NCBI GenBank assembly: GCA_963930775.1
Contig: OZ005690.1
Span: 7,238,225 to 7,302,224, forward strand
From: Cliona cf. orientalis
Taxonomy: Eukaryota; Porifera; Demospongiae; Clionaida; Clionaidae
Direction: 5' to 3'
Length of the DNA stretch: 64,000 nucleotides
Of this stretch, positions 49,408-59,654 are shown one piece after another. Position numbers and translations under genes: made by a program. Positions within the stretch are counted from its first letter, which is position 1. Every line of letters starts with the position of its first letter. Below the pieces are notes generated by a model. The model ran no database searches and was not told the origin of the DNA. It saw nothing but the letters and a program-made list of their open reading frames with translations.

Positions 49408-49675
49408 TTATTGTTTGAACGTACACCATCGAAAAGTGTCTGCAACAGCTGTCGTTTTTGATGCATCATCAGAAACAATACGATCAATGTAGTACTGAGG
49501 ATCACTTGGATGCATCTCTGACATCCTCCTTCCATATTTCTGTTTATTTGCTGACAGTACCTCGTTGCAAAGCTGCCATTTTAGAATATCAGCACCCCGC
49601 AAATGCCACTTCAGCTTAAGTCCGTGCCATATTTTTAGATATACTTCAGTAACTCCCATCTCAATTGTGCCTTTC
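49408..49675 (-). CDS. hypothetical exon, unrecognised
   Basis: A minus-strand frame of about 88 codons ends in TAA and is preceded by an acceptor-like TTTCTGCAG. The peptide looks protein-like in composition (WHGLKLKWHLRGADILKWQL; MSEMHPSDPQYYIDRIVSDD) and ends RWCTFKQ. No family recognised and no partner exon found to the right, where the sequence turns into a diverged copy of the 410-bp repeat. It may be the last exon of a gene or a fragment of a mobile element. Confidence 0.3.
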
Positions 49676-49767
49676 ATGCAGCTGCAGAAACAATTTGTCC
49701 GACGACCTTTACCTACTCTATCTAGATATTGGGGTACTAAGCATCGCGAATTCCGTTTTATCTAGAT

Positions 49768-50045
49768 TCAAGAGGGGGAGCGATTGGAAACGGCTGGTTT
49801 CAAGGGGACCACACACTGAGCAGAAAAATGGACCATAGTAGAGCCACACAGGCACATCCAAAGCATGCAAAATGCCATGTGCACAACGTTCGGTAAAGGG
49901 TCGTCAACGTACCCCGTCAATCGTTTTGACCCATTCTGCGTGCCCTCCCCAAGTCCTCCAAAACTATAAAATTTTCGTAGTTTTCCCTTACCCCTATATT
50001 GGTTTCTGGATGTAGAGTGGATGCTTCTATTATGAGTCAGCATGT
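49768..50045 (-). repeat. dispersed copy of the 410-bp repeat
   Basis: In reverse complement this carries GGCACGCAGAATGGGTCAAA, CGACCCTTTACC, TGTGTGGCTCTACTATGG and TTTTTCTGCTCAGTGTGTGG, in the same order as the tandem units at 52.9-54.4 kb. A further partial copy is at about 51890-52060 on the plus strand. Confidence 0.6.
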
Positions 50046-52580
50046 ATTATGGGTCATCCATACTAACAAATGAGGAAGTGTCCAATTGTTGGGTCACTAA
50101 ACTGTACCTTACAAGATCTATTATCTGATAAAATGTCTCTGCTACCTGATGTATTTTCATGTGAGTTTACACATGCTTTGTGTTGAATTTATAAAAAGAA
50201 GGAATTTCCGTTTTTGCTGTCCTACCTAAGCAAAATGTATCATTCTTAGCCCATCCAAGTGCCATTAGTTTGTGTTCACACCATGCCTCACATCTAGATG
50301 GCTGCCATGGACATACCATCACTTGAAAGAACCTTGTGACTACTGATTTACATGCCAGTTAAGGTGGTGACTCATAATACCAACAGGCGACCCATAATAC
50401 ATTCAGTAATATGGCTGACAAAATAATTTTTAAAAAATCATGATTTCTTCTACATGCAATATCGTTCGCAACCCATGCAATAGACACCTTGGGAAGTCCT
50501 TAAAAAATGCAACCACAATAATAACCCCCTAATTACCTATATGTGATCTATCACTGTTTAAGTGACTCATAACTGCAACATCTACTCTACTTCACTGATT
50601 GGTCTACTGATAGAAACTTTCGATACATGGAACCATACCAATGTCGCTCCAAGCACCAAGCCTCTCTGGAGCTATCAAATTTCGAGCCCCGCCCATCAAT
50701 CGCGTTCGAAAATCGCCGTATACTATATAGCGAGAAATTTTCGTTGGTGCTAATTTTCGTATGATTGACCAAAACACCCCTAGAATAAATTGCTGCGGGA
50801 GATTGCGCGCATGCGCAGCTGATAGCGCTCACACTTACGTGCGGTATACTGTAACGCTAGCATCACTGGCTTCCTTGATCGTAATCGTTGCTGATAGCGG
50901 TCCACTGGGACCAGTCCATTTCGACGCCTCGGCAAAGAACCGATAAAAAGACATTGTTCAGTGAGTTAGCCTTGCATTTAGCACCAGCCGCTAATGACCG
51001 CGTGTGGCCGTGGTAGGCGTATAGGTCAAAGGTCAATTTTTCGCAGTTTTTATTTTCGTATAAAGGATGGAGCATACGAAATAATATACGAAAATTAGCA
51101 CCATACGAAAATTTCCCGCTATACGGTATACCACGCCATGACTCCAGCTCGTTGGAAAACAACGCAAATTTTTATCCTCGTCCTCGGGCCACTCCCACAT
51201 TGGGGGTCGAACGAGGCTAAGCAAATTAGGAAGTGCTAAGGCTTGACGACGAGAAACGTTGCAAGCACTATTACGTGTCGATCTTACCAGCTATTTATTC
51301 TGCGATTCACCGCTTTGGTCGCAATAATTTTCGCTCGCGAAATTCTACTGTAATGCACAGACAATGATTCGGTCGTAAAGTCGACCTTGCCCAGGTAACT
51401 CGCCCCCGAACATGTAGGCATGATCGAAACCACAGGCAGCTGAACTATCATCTGCCAGTCGCATGAGAAGTCGAACGACATCTGAAAGCGGGACTCTTGA
51501 AGCGCTCTGGAGATGGCAAGCCTTCCGCCCATGATTATGTTTAGAAAGATTCTGCCGATACGCGCGCTCGCAATCTTTCAGCGTAATTTTCGTCACCACC
51601 TATTGTGCGCATCGTGGCAGCGTCTTCGACACTGGATGATGCATTGTGTCGAACCTCCTCGAGCCCCTATAACTATTATATACACACCCCCTCGATAGCA
51701 GCTGAGTCCTCGCTCCGTTTGCGCTGCACAATCTTTGGGTTAGACGTTTGAAGCGCACATGACCAATTGCATCCAGCTCTTTTTGATGTCCTGCATCTTA
51801 ATACGCCCACGCGCTAAGTGAGAGGCGGGGTCACACGAGCACATTAAGAGGCTGCCTGGTTTACAAAACCAGGGATTCACCCTTACAATTTTCCCGGGGC
51901 TACGTGCGCACACAGACTTACGAATTTGGCCAAAATTGGAGCATAGATAGCCTGCTCAACTACGTCGTGGACTTCTTTGCACGCAGAATGGGTCGAAACT
52001 AGAGATTTGACGCAGTGAGGTTTTCCCATATGTGACCGAATTTGGGAAAATCCTCCGTGTGGGATCTCTTCTGAAAATTGAGTTTGATGCATGGCTGCCA
52101 TAGTTTAACCCGCGTTCAAGTCTTAGGCCGATCGCGCACTTCGTTGTGGAAATACAGTTCTTGCTTGCAAGTGCTATGCACGCGTATGGCTTTTCCACAT
52201 ACTACGCGTTGGACATGAGCGGAGCCGTACGTAAAGATCGAGCAAGAGTTAAATTTCGTACGAACGTACATGAATCTGTAGAACAACGGGCTCCGGGTAC
52301 GGCAGCTGGGCCGACTAGTATATTTGTAGACAACGCAAGAAGTGTATATAGACTTCGACAAACTTCGACCTACATAGTTGAGCAGGATGCGTAGTAGAGC
52401 AAGCAAGCTCAATTTTGACCAAAGTCGTGACGTTAATGTGCGCGCGTGACCCCGCCCCCCCCCCCCCCCCAAATAGTGCGTGGGCGGAAAACATGGCTCC
52501 TATACAAACGTGACCCGCGCGCGATGTGCGTTTTAGTAGCTTGTGATGCATATTTTTTTCTGCTTAGTAGAGTATGGTTA
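50046..52580. other. intergenic, no gene recognised
   Basis: Contains the MITE at 50717-51128 and a partial 410-bp repeat at about 51890-52060. Several overlapping ORFs of 60-118 codons around 51280-52480 on both strands show no recognisable motif; the sequence is locally CpG-rich, which lengthens chance ORFs. A C-homopolymer lies at 52450-52470. Confidence 0.45.
50717..51128. repeat. MITE-like element of the 28-kb subfamily
   Basis: The left end (GCCGTATACTATATAGCGAG, then AAATTTTCGTTGGTGC) and the right end (GCACCATACGAAAATTTCCC, then GCTATACGGTA) are inverted. AATAATATACGAAAATTAGC and ATAAAGGATGGAGCATACGA link it to 28073-28451. Confidence 0.75.
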
Positions 52581-52581
52581 A

Positions 52582-52760
52582 CCTCGTTCCCAGACTCTCC
52601 CCCTCCTCTTTACTTTATACGCGCGACACCGAACGCGTCATCAGTGTCCGCACGTGATCAAAGCCTCCCGGGCTCTCCCCTTCCCTTCTCTCAGCACAAT
52701 AATTTCGCGTAAATAAAATCGCGCGTATAAAATAAGAGGAGGGGGGAGTCTGGGAACGAG
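52582..52760. repeat. inverted-repeat element, CCTCGTTCCCAGACTC termini
   Basis: CCTCGTTCCCAGACTCTCCC, then CTCCTCTT at the left; AAGAGGAGGGGGGAGTCTGG, then GAACGAG at the right. About 180 bp. Similar outer ends (CTCGTTCCCAGGCCCTT) at 28528-28811 suggest a wider group. Confidence 0.75.
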
Positions 52761-52904
52761 CTAGTGTATAGTGTATGGTCCCTTTAAGGTACCATTAAAG
52801 TGCGTGGGCGTGAGCGTCAGGAATGGCTAATTCAATTAGCGAATCGTGAAGGGGCGTGGCCGAAGAGGCCATACGAGTGCTTTTGGTCGAATGTGGGCGT
52901 GTCC

Positions 52905-54430
52905 AGAATCGGCCAGGGAAATAATCTAATTCATGGGGGGTTTGGGAGTACTTGGGAAGATAATTATTACATGGGCACGCAGAATGGGTCAAAACTAGAG
53001 ATTTGATCCTGGGGAATATTTTGATTCATGCCTTAGAATTAAAGTTACTGCCCTTTGAAGTTTCCCCATATGTTTGTACAGGGAAGCCATGCGTTTGCAA
53101 TGTTTCCGCCCACGCGCTACGTGGGGGGCGGGGCCACGCGCGCACATAAACGTGACGACCTTTAACAACCTTTGACAAAATTCAAATTTAGGCTGCCTGC
53201 TAGCATTGTATGGTTCCACTATGCACCCAGCTCAATCATATGGTGGTTTTTGGATAATTTTTTTTTTTCTGCTTAGTGTTCAGGTCGCCTTGTTAAACAC
53301 TAAGTAGAAAAAAAAGCATATTTAAATAATTAAATAATCTAATTCATGGGGGGTTTGGGAGCACTTGGGGGACAATTTTTACATGGGCACGCAGAATGGG
53401 TCAAAACTAGAATTTTGATGGCGGGAAATTTTGATTCACACCTTACAATTAAAGTTATGGCCCTTTGAAGTTTCCCCATATGTTTGTATAGGAAGCCATG
53501 TATTTGCAATGTTTCCGCCCACGCGCTACGTGAGGGGCGGGGCTACGCGCGCACATAGACTTGACGACCTTTACCCAATTTGGTCTAAACTGAAGTATAG
53601 GTTGCCTGCTTGCATTGTATGGTTCCACTATGCATCCAGCTCAACTATGTCGTGGTTTCCAGACAATTTCTTTTTTCTGCTTAGTGTTCTGGTCGCCTTG
53701 AAAATAATTAAACACTAAGTAGTTCAACACTAAGTAGAAAAAAATATAGAAAAATAAGTCACAGGGGGATTGAGAGCACCTGGGTGCATAATTTTTATAT
53801 GGGCACGCAGAATGGGTCGAAACTAGAGATTTGACCTTAGGGAATTTTGATTCACGCCTTAGCATTAAAGTTACGGCTCTTTGAAGTTTCCCCATATGTT
53901 TGTACAGGGAAGCCATGCGTTTGCAATGTTTCCGCCCACGCGCTACATGAGGGGCGGGGCCACGCGCGCACATAAACGTGACGACTTTTACCAACTTTTT
54001 GACAAAATGAAATTTAGGCTGCCTGCTTGCATTGTATGGCTCCACTATGCATCCAGCTCGATTATATGGTGGTTTTTGGACAATTTTTTTTTCTGCTTAG
54101 TGTTCTGGTCGCCTTGAAAAAAAAAAAAAAGATGTTTAATTAATTCAGAAGGGAACTGGGAGCACTTGGGGACATAATTTTTGCACCGGCGCGCAGAATG
54201 GATCGAATGCAGAGATTTGACTTTCATGATTCACGCCTTAGAATCAAAGTTAAGGCCCTTTGAAGTTCCCCCATATGTTTGTATAGGGAAGCCATGCGTT
54301 TGCAATGTTTCCGCCCACGCGCTACGTGAGGGGCGGGGCCACGCGCACATAAACGTGACGACCTTTACCAATTTTTTTTTACAAATTTGAAATTTAAGCT
54401 GCCTGCTTGCATTATGGTTCCACTATTCAC
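52905..54430 (+). repeat. tandem array of about 410-bp GC-boxed units
   Basis: Four units. Each has GGGAGCACTTGGG-type sequence, GGCACGCAGAATGGGTC, TTTGAAGTTTCCCCATATGT, a GC box TTTCCGCCCACGCGCTACGT then GAGGGGCGGGGC (53107, 53512, 53930 and 54309 approximately), CGACCTTTACCAA, GCCTGC..GCATTGTATGGTTCCAC, and AATTTTTTTTTCTGCTTAGTG then TCGCCTTGAAAA. Unit spacing is about 405, 418 and 380 bp. Recurrent ORFs on both strands are repeat by-products. Confidence 0.85.
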
Positions 54431-55811
54431 ACGGGTATTTCAACGCGGACACTTAGTCTTTAATTAGAATTTACGGTATGGTATGGTTGTAAATTTCAAT
54501 TACACGCATAGCAACGTGAACTCATTAGCGACCTCAGTGGTTGCTATATATACCACCAGAGCCTTTTGCCATAGAAGGCAATAAAAACAGTCTTAAAATA
54601 GCAAACTAAGTCTCCTGATTCACCCAAGACCCAGTGCGCAAATATAGAACGCTTTATACTGTTGTGCGCATAGGTACAACAGTTGCCACCCTGAACAAGA
54701 TTTTTACAATGGTCATGTTTGACAGCCTACAGTGCATCTCCTGAAGTTTTCTTCTCCACTTCTGCCAGATAGCTGAAGGCCTAACAAATCCAGACATACC
54801 ATGAGTCACTTGTTACTATTTTTTTACACATGGATATCAAGGTCCAAAAATTCACGAATAATTGCTAATAAATACACTGAAACAAGCTAATCTACAGATC
54901 CAGCAGCATCATGAGGCACCAGTGGAGTTCCCTGAGACTCAGTAAAGGTGTTGTGGAATGAAGTCTTGCCTAGCCAGGCCTAATAGTCCTGCTGAGTGTG
55001 TGTAAATGTACGACAGTACTGAAATATGCAATGTTGTAATATATTGTACACAAAATGCTTATTGCACATGGCATGAGAGAGCAAAGGCAGAAGGTGAAAA
55101 GATAGAGAAAGAGAGGGAGTGAAGGATAGGGGGGAGATAGAAAGAGAGAGTAGATAGGACATGAGATGTACCCTTGCATGTTCACTGTACATATTGACTA
55201 ATAGGCCTATACGAATATATGGAGTGCACTAACCCCCACAATATCCTCCCAAGAACTGAAATACACAGCTTTTGAATGTTACCTGAGGCTGTTTTATCAA
55301 CTAACTGCCCCTTCACAACAAAACTACGTTTATTCTGGGCTTACCATTCTCACAAACGGCCAGGAACCATAGTCAGAGCTTGAAAATTTCAATAATTTTC
55401 CATCGCGTAAAACACCAACTAAAAAAATAAGTAACAACTCATACTATGGCTTACAGGTACCTTCAGTCATAGCACAAGGCTACTCAAAAACTCACCTTGG
55501 CAGGAAAACTTCACAAGAGCCAACATAGGCTGTCAAAGAGACCCATCACAAAAAGATTAGTGTGCACGCGGAGCCATAACTCGATGTAGGAATGTCGTAG
55601 AAGAGTCAACCTTGGACCACTAAAGCCAGCTTGAGTTGCTCCATCTTGCTATGCTGTGGATAACCACGTGTTTTTAACGATATTCACAGCATACCAGTGC
55701 AAAGTGCATAGAGTGGTTGCTAGGAAAGTGCATCCCTCGTTGCTAGGTGTAGGAAAAAATTATGCGTGGGCGACTAAGTTGCCGCATGCGTATTGCGCTG
55801 AAACACCCGTG
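54430..55811. mobile_element. 1.38-kb terminal-inverted-repeat insertion inside the 410-bp array
   Basis: CACGGGTATTTCAACGCG at the left and GCGCTGAAACACCCGTG at the right are inverted. Outside them, the interrupted array unit resumes with CACAGCTCAATTATATGGTG at the right, and both flanks carry TTCA, a likely target duplication. The interior has no ORF with transposase features, so this looks like a non-autonomous DNA transposon. Confidence 0.75.
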
Positions 55812-55895
55812 TTCACACAGCTCAATTATATGGTGGTTTTTGGACAATTTTTTTTCTGCTTAGTGTTCAGGTCACCTTGAAAAAAAAAAAAAAAA
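55812..55895 (+). repeat. right remnant of the split 410-bp unit
   Basis: AGCTCAATTATATGGTGGTT, then TTTTTTCTGCTTAGTGTTCA and a poly-A run match the 3' part of the units before 54430, showing that the last unit was split by the 54430-55811 insertion. Confidence 0.8.
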
Positions 55896-55918
55896 GCTTA
55901 ACATTAGTTATTACCAGA

Positions 55919-56330
55919 GAATGTCTAAAGTGTCTAATGTGTCAATATTGCATTGATTAGACTCACTATATACACACATTAGACTGCAGTTCACAATAGA
56001 CTGTATAAAGTTGGTGTGTATAAACTAGATCTACGGTGACTTTAATTAATAGATCTATAATGCAAGGCCATGTCTAAAGTGTCTAAAGTGTCAATATTGC
56101 ATTGATTAGACTCACTATAGACACACATTAGACTGCAGTTCACAATAGACTGTATAAAGTTAGTGTGTATAAACTAGATCTACGGTGACTTTAATTAATA
56201 GATCTATAATAAGGCCATGTCTAAAGTGACAGTGTCTAAAGTGTCAATATTGCATTGATTAGACTCACTATATACACACATTAGACTGCAGCTCACAATA
56301 GACTATAATTATAGAGTTGGTGTGTATAGA
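55919..56330 (+). repeat. tandem array of about 148-bp units
   Basis: Three near-identical units starting at about 55921, 56069 and 56216, each with GTCTAAAGTGTC, AATATTGCATTGATTAGACT, CACACATTAGACTGCAG and ACAATAGACTGTATAAAGTT. TCTAGATC-like palindromes (AGATCTACGG..AATAGATCTATAAT) close units 1 and 2. The third unit is degenerate at its right end. Confidence 0.85.
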
Positions 56331-56479
56331 CTACGTACAATTACTTTATAATAGAATAGAATGCCAAAAGTGTCAATGGTCGAATGCTTTCGTTTTAATG
56401 ACACATAAAATTATTAGAGGGGAAACGACTGGTCTCATTATCATTAACGTTTGACAGAGTCGTCGAGTGTTTAACAGTA

Positions 56480-56960
56480 AAAATGTATTTGGCAGGGCAT
56501 TCAAACCAAGGGGTAGTATATTCAAACATTACGTTTGGCAGGGGGTCGAAGTATTTAAACATTACATAATTTTAATACACTCGGCGGGGATCATGGCATT
56601 TAAACATTAAAATATGTTTGGCAGGAGGGTCGTGGCGTTTAAACATTGTAATATATACGTTTGGCAGGGGGATCGTGGCGTTTCAACATTAAATAGTTTG
56701 GCAGGGGGGTTGTGGCATTTAAACATTAATTTGGCAGGGGGGTCGTGGCGTCTAAACATTAAATAGTTTGGCAGGGGGGTCATGGCATTAAATATGTTTG
56801 GCAGGGGGGTCGTGGCATTTAAACATTAAATAGTTTGACAGGGGGTCATGGCGTTAAATATGTTTGGCAGGGGGGTCGTGGCGTTTAAACATTAAATGGT
56901 TTGGCAGGGGGGTCGTGATATTTAAACGTTAAGTAGTTTGGCAAGAGGATTGAGGCACTT
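56480..56960 (+). repeat. minisatellite of about 40-bp G-rich units
   Basis: Roughly a dozen copies of TTTGGCAGGGGGGTCGTGGC, then GTTTAAACATTAAATAG, with variable length. Strong strand asymmetry: the plus strand carries runs of 4-6 G in each unit. Confidence 0.85.
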
Positions 56961-57239
56961 TATATACATTACACACATACAGTATAATATTGCACATAAT
57001 ACATTATCTGTATAGAGTGTGTATATAGCGCATATAATGTAGCAACTGTAGACACTTTAGACACTGTAGATACTTCAGACAAGATTCAGTTAAGAGACTG
57101 AATTTATACAATATTATGTGATATCTAATGTATGTATACAAGGTATCTAATATTGGAGAAGCATCTACAATTCACTTTAGACAGTCTACAGTCTATAGTT
57201 ATCGTATAATGTGTCGATCTAATCTGCCAATATTGCACC

Positions 57240-57710
57240 CTTATGCGTCCATGCTACTTATCTCAGTGGAAGTATCTGTAAAAGTGGCTTGTCGGTCCAC
57301 ACATTTACTGACTGCAGCCACAGAGCCATCATCATGCTACTTATCCTAGTGGAAGTACCCGTGAGAGTGAAAGTATCTGCTTGCCAGTCCACGACAGCCA
57401 CAGACTGAAGGCACAGAGCTATCTCAATGCTACTTATACTGGTGGAAGTATCTGCGAAAGTGGCTTGTCAGTCCACGATAGCCACAGATTGCAGGCACAG
57501 AGCTATCACCATGCTACTTATTCTGGTGGAAGTATCTGTGAAAGTGGCTTATTGGTCCACGACAGCAACAAACTGCAGCCACAGAGCCATCACCATGCTA
57601 CTTATCCTGGTGGAAGTATCTGTGTAAGTGGCTTGTTGGTCCAGGAAGACACAGACTGCAGCACAGAGCTACTTATTCTGGTGGAAGTATCTGTGAAAGT
57701 GGCTCATTTT
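57240..57710 (+). repeat. 84-bp minisatellite, block 1 (plus orientation)
   Basis: Units of about 84 bp carry ATGCTACTTATCCTGGTGGA, then AGTATCTGTGAAAGTGGCTT, GTCGGTCCACGACAGCCACA, GACTGCAGCCACAGAGCCAT. Landmark positions at about 57250, 57334, 57427, 57511, 57595 and 57667. Because 84 is a multiple of 3, ORFs run through the block in more than one frame. Confidence 0.88.
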
Positions 57711-58118
57711 GAAGAATTCTACGCACCCCAAACCACCCCAAACTTAAAAATCACATGTATATGTATATATAATATTATTATGCATAATTTAGAAATTCTG
57801 GACATACTCGGCCACTTAATGCAGAATCAGCATTGTTAACAAAATAAACCCGGCAAATGATATCACTGTTGCATAAGTTCCAGTTCTGATTGTTGTTGTG
57901 AAAAAACATCTGTCGTAAGACATAAAAATGTAATGTTCAATCTCGATCCGGTTGTCCGGCTGCTAATAAACTCTTTATCCTTACTATATTCTTGGACATA
58001 TCTATAGGAGCAGGAACAAAGTACACCTTCAATTCATCACTGTTTGGGTCTAAACCGAGAGTTTTAAAAATTGACTTGTATGTTTTTTCCGTTTTTATAT
58101 GAGTTTCAGCAAATGTCA
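57690..58118. repeat. segmental duplication, left copy
   Basis: From GTGGCTCATTTTGAAGAA to the edge of the second minisatellite block this matches about 59425-59840 in the same orientation (CACATGTATATGTATATATA, GGACATACTCGGCCACTTAA, CATAAAAATGTAATGTTCAA, and the CRN tail). The duplication includes the end of the minisatellite block. Confidence 0.85.
57937..58118 (-). pseudogene. truncated CRN/RHS nuclease-tail fragment
   Basis: A minus-strand frame ends with TGA at 57937 and encodes the last 60 or so residues of the nuclease-like module: AETHIKTEKTYKSIF, LGLDPNSDELKVYFVPAP and RIKSLLAAGQPDRD. It is the counterpart of 59655-59840. Upstream the homology stops at about 58118, where the minisatellite begins, so the rest of the gene is missing. 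The reading frame here is intact, unlike the longer copy. Confidence 0.75.
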
Positions 58119-58124
58119 CGCCTT

Positions 58125-58882
58125 CAGTCTGTGACAATCGTGGACTGACAAGTCACTTTCACAAGTACTTCCACCAAAATAAGTTGCATGGTGATGGCTT
58201 TGTGGCTGCAGTCTGTGACTGTTGTGGACCAACAAACCTTTTTCACAGGTACTTCCACCTGGATAAGTAGCATGGTCATGGCTCTGTGGGTCAGTCTGTG
58301 GTTGTTAACGACCAACAAGCCATTTTTACAGAAACTTCCACTGAGATAAGTAGCATGGAGATAGCTCAGTGCCTTCAGTCTGTGGCTGTCGTGGACCGAC
58401 AAGCTATTTATACAGACACTTCCACCAAAATAAGAGTAACATGGAGATAGCTCTGTGGCTGCAGTCTGTCGCTGTCATGGACCAGCAAGCCATTTTTACA
58501 GAAACTTCCACTGAGATAAGTAGCATGGAGGTAGCTCTGTGCCTTCAGTCTGTGGCTATCGTGACCAACAAGCCACTGTCCCTGGTACTTCCACCAGAAT
58601 AAGTAGCTCTGTGCTTCAGTCTGTGGCTGTCGTGGACTGACAAGTCACTTTTACATATACTTCTACCTAGATAAGTAGCATGTAGATAGCTCTGTGCCTT
58701 TCGTCTGTGACTGTTGTTGACCGACAAGCCACTTTCACAAATACTTTCACCAGAATAAGTAGCATGGTAATGGCTCTGTGGCTGCAGTCTGTAATTATGT
58801 GGACCGACAAGCCACTTACACAGATACTTCCACCAGAATAAGTAGGATGGAGGTATCACAAAGCTAACTCCATGGTACTTAT

Positions 58883-58913
<31 letters not shown>

Positions 58914-58975
58914 TAACACTTGTAGTAGTACTTCCACCACAATAAGTTGCATGGTAATGGCTCTATGGCTGCAGC
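58125..58975 (-). repeat. 84-bp minisatellite, block 2 (minus orientation)
   Basis: About ten units in the reverse direction (CACTTTCACAAGTACTTCCA, then CCA.AATAAGTAGCATGG). Interrupted near 58880-58912 by a CT/CA microsatellite. Meets block 3 head-on at about 58975, creating a large inverted repeat. Confidence 0.85.
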
Positions 58976-59450
58976 CTGTAACACAGAGCTATCTCCATGC
59001 TACTTATCCTTGTGGAAGTATCCGTGAATGTGGCTTGTCGGTCTACGACAGCCACAGACTGAAGGCACATAGCTACGTCCATGCTACTTATCTCAGTGGA
59101 AGTATCTGTAAAAGTGGCTTGTCGGTCCACAACAGCCACCAACTGAAGGCACAGAGCTATCTCAATGCTACTTATTCCGGTGGAAGTATCTGTGTAAGTG
59201 GCTTGGTCCACACAGGTACAAACTGCAGCCACAGAGCCATAACCATGCTACTTATCCTGGTGGAAGTACCTGTGAAAGTGGCTTGTCGGTCCACGACAGT
59301 CACAGATTGCAGCCACAGAGCCATCACCATGCTACTTATCCTGGTGGAAGTAGCTATCTGTGTAAGTGGCTTGTCGGTCCAGGAAGACACAGACTGCAGC
59401 ACAGAGCTACTTATTCTGGTGGAAATATCTGTGAAAGTGGGTCATTTTGA
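58976..59450 (+). repeat. 84-bp minisatellite, block 3 (plus orientation)
   Basis: Six units with the same landmarks as block 1, ending in the same shortened unit (GACACAGACTGCAGCACAGA, then GCTACTTATTCTGGTGGAAA) before the duplicated CRN-tail segment. Blocks 1 and 3 with their right flanks are therefore one duplicated unit. Confidence 0.85.
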
Positions 59451-59654
59451 AGAACTCTACGCACCCCAAACTTAAAAATCACATGTATATGTATATATAA
59501 TATTATTATGCATAATTTAGAAATTCTGGACATACTCGGCCACTTAATGAGCATTGTTAACAAAATAAACCCGGCAAATGATATCAATGTTACATAAGTT
59601 CTGGTTCTGATTCTTGCTGTGAAAAAACATCTGTCGTAAGACATAAAAATGTAA

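Noticed and set aside
51284-51599. Two overlapping minus-strand ORFs as first exon of a gene
   Set aside because: Both frames are similarly long in a CpG-rich stretch, neither has recognisable motifs and no downstream exon was found.
52800-54390. Recurring ORFs with RYVRGGATRAH-like peptides
   Set aside because: They follow the 410-bp tandem units on both strands and carry frameshifts and poly-T runs between units.
57381-57839. 152-codon ORF as a secreted repeat protein
   Set aside because: It is the 84-bp minisatellite read in frame; other frames are open too, no signal peptide is visible and the tail runs into duplicated 3' flank.
58885-58912. CT/CA microsatellite as a regulatory element
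   Set aside because: A simple dinucleotide run inside a minisatellite block; nothing indicates function.
57240-59450. CRISPR array
   Set aside because: Units are contiguous 84-bp tandem copies without unique spacers, in a eukaryotic intron-rich genome.
58951-59475. 174-codon ORF as a gene
   Set aside because: Same minisatellite effect as block 1; neither splice nor codon evidence favours it.
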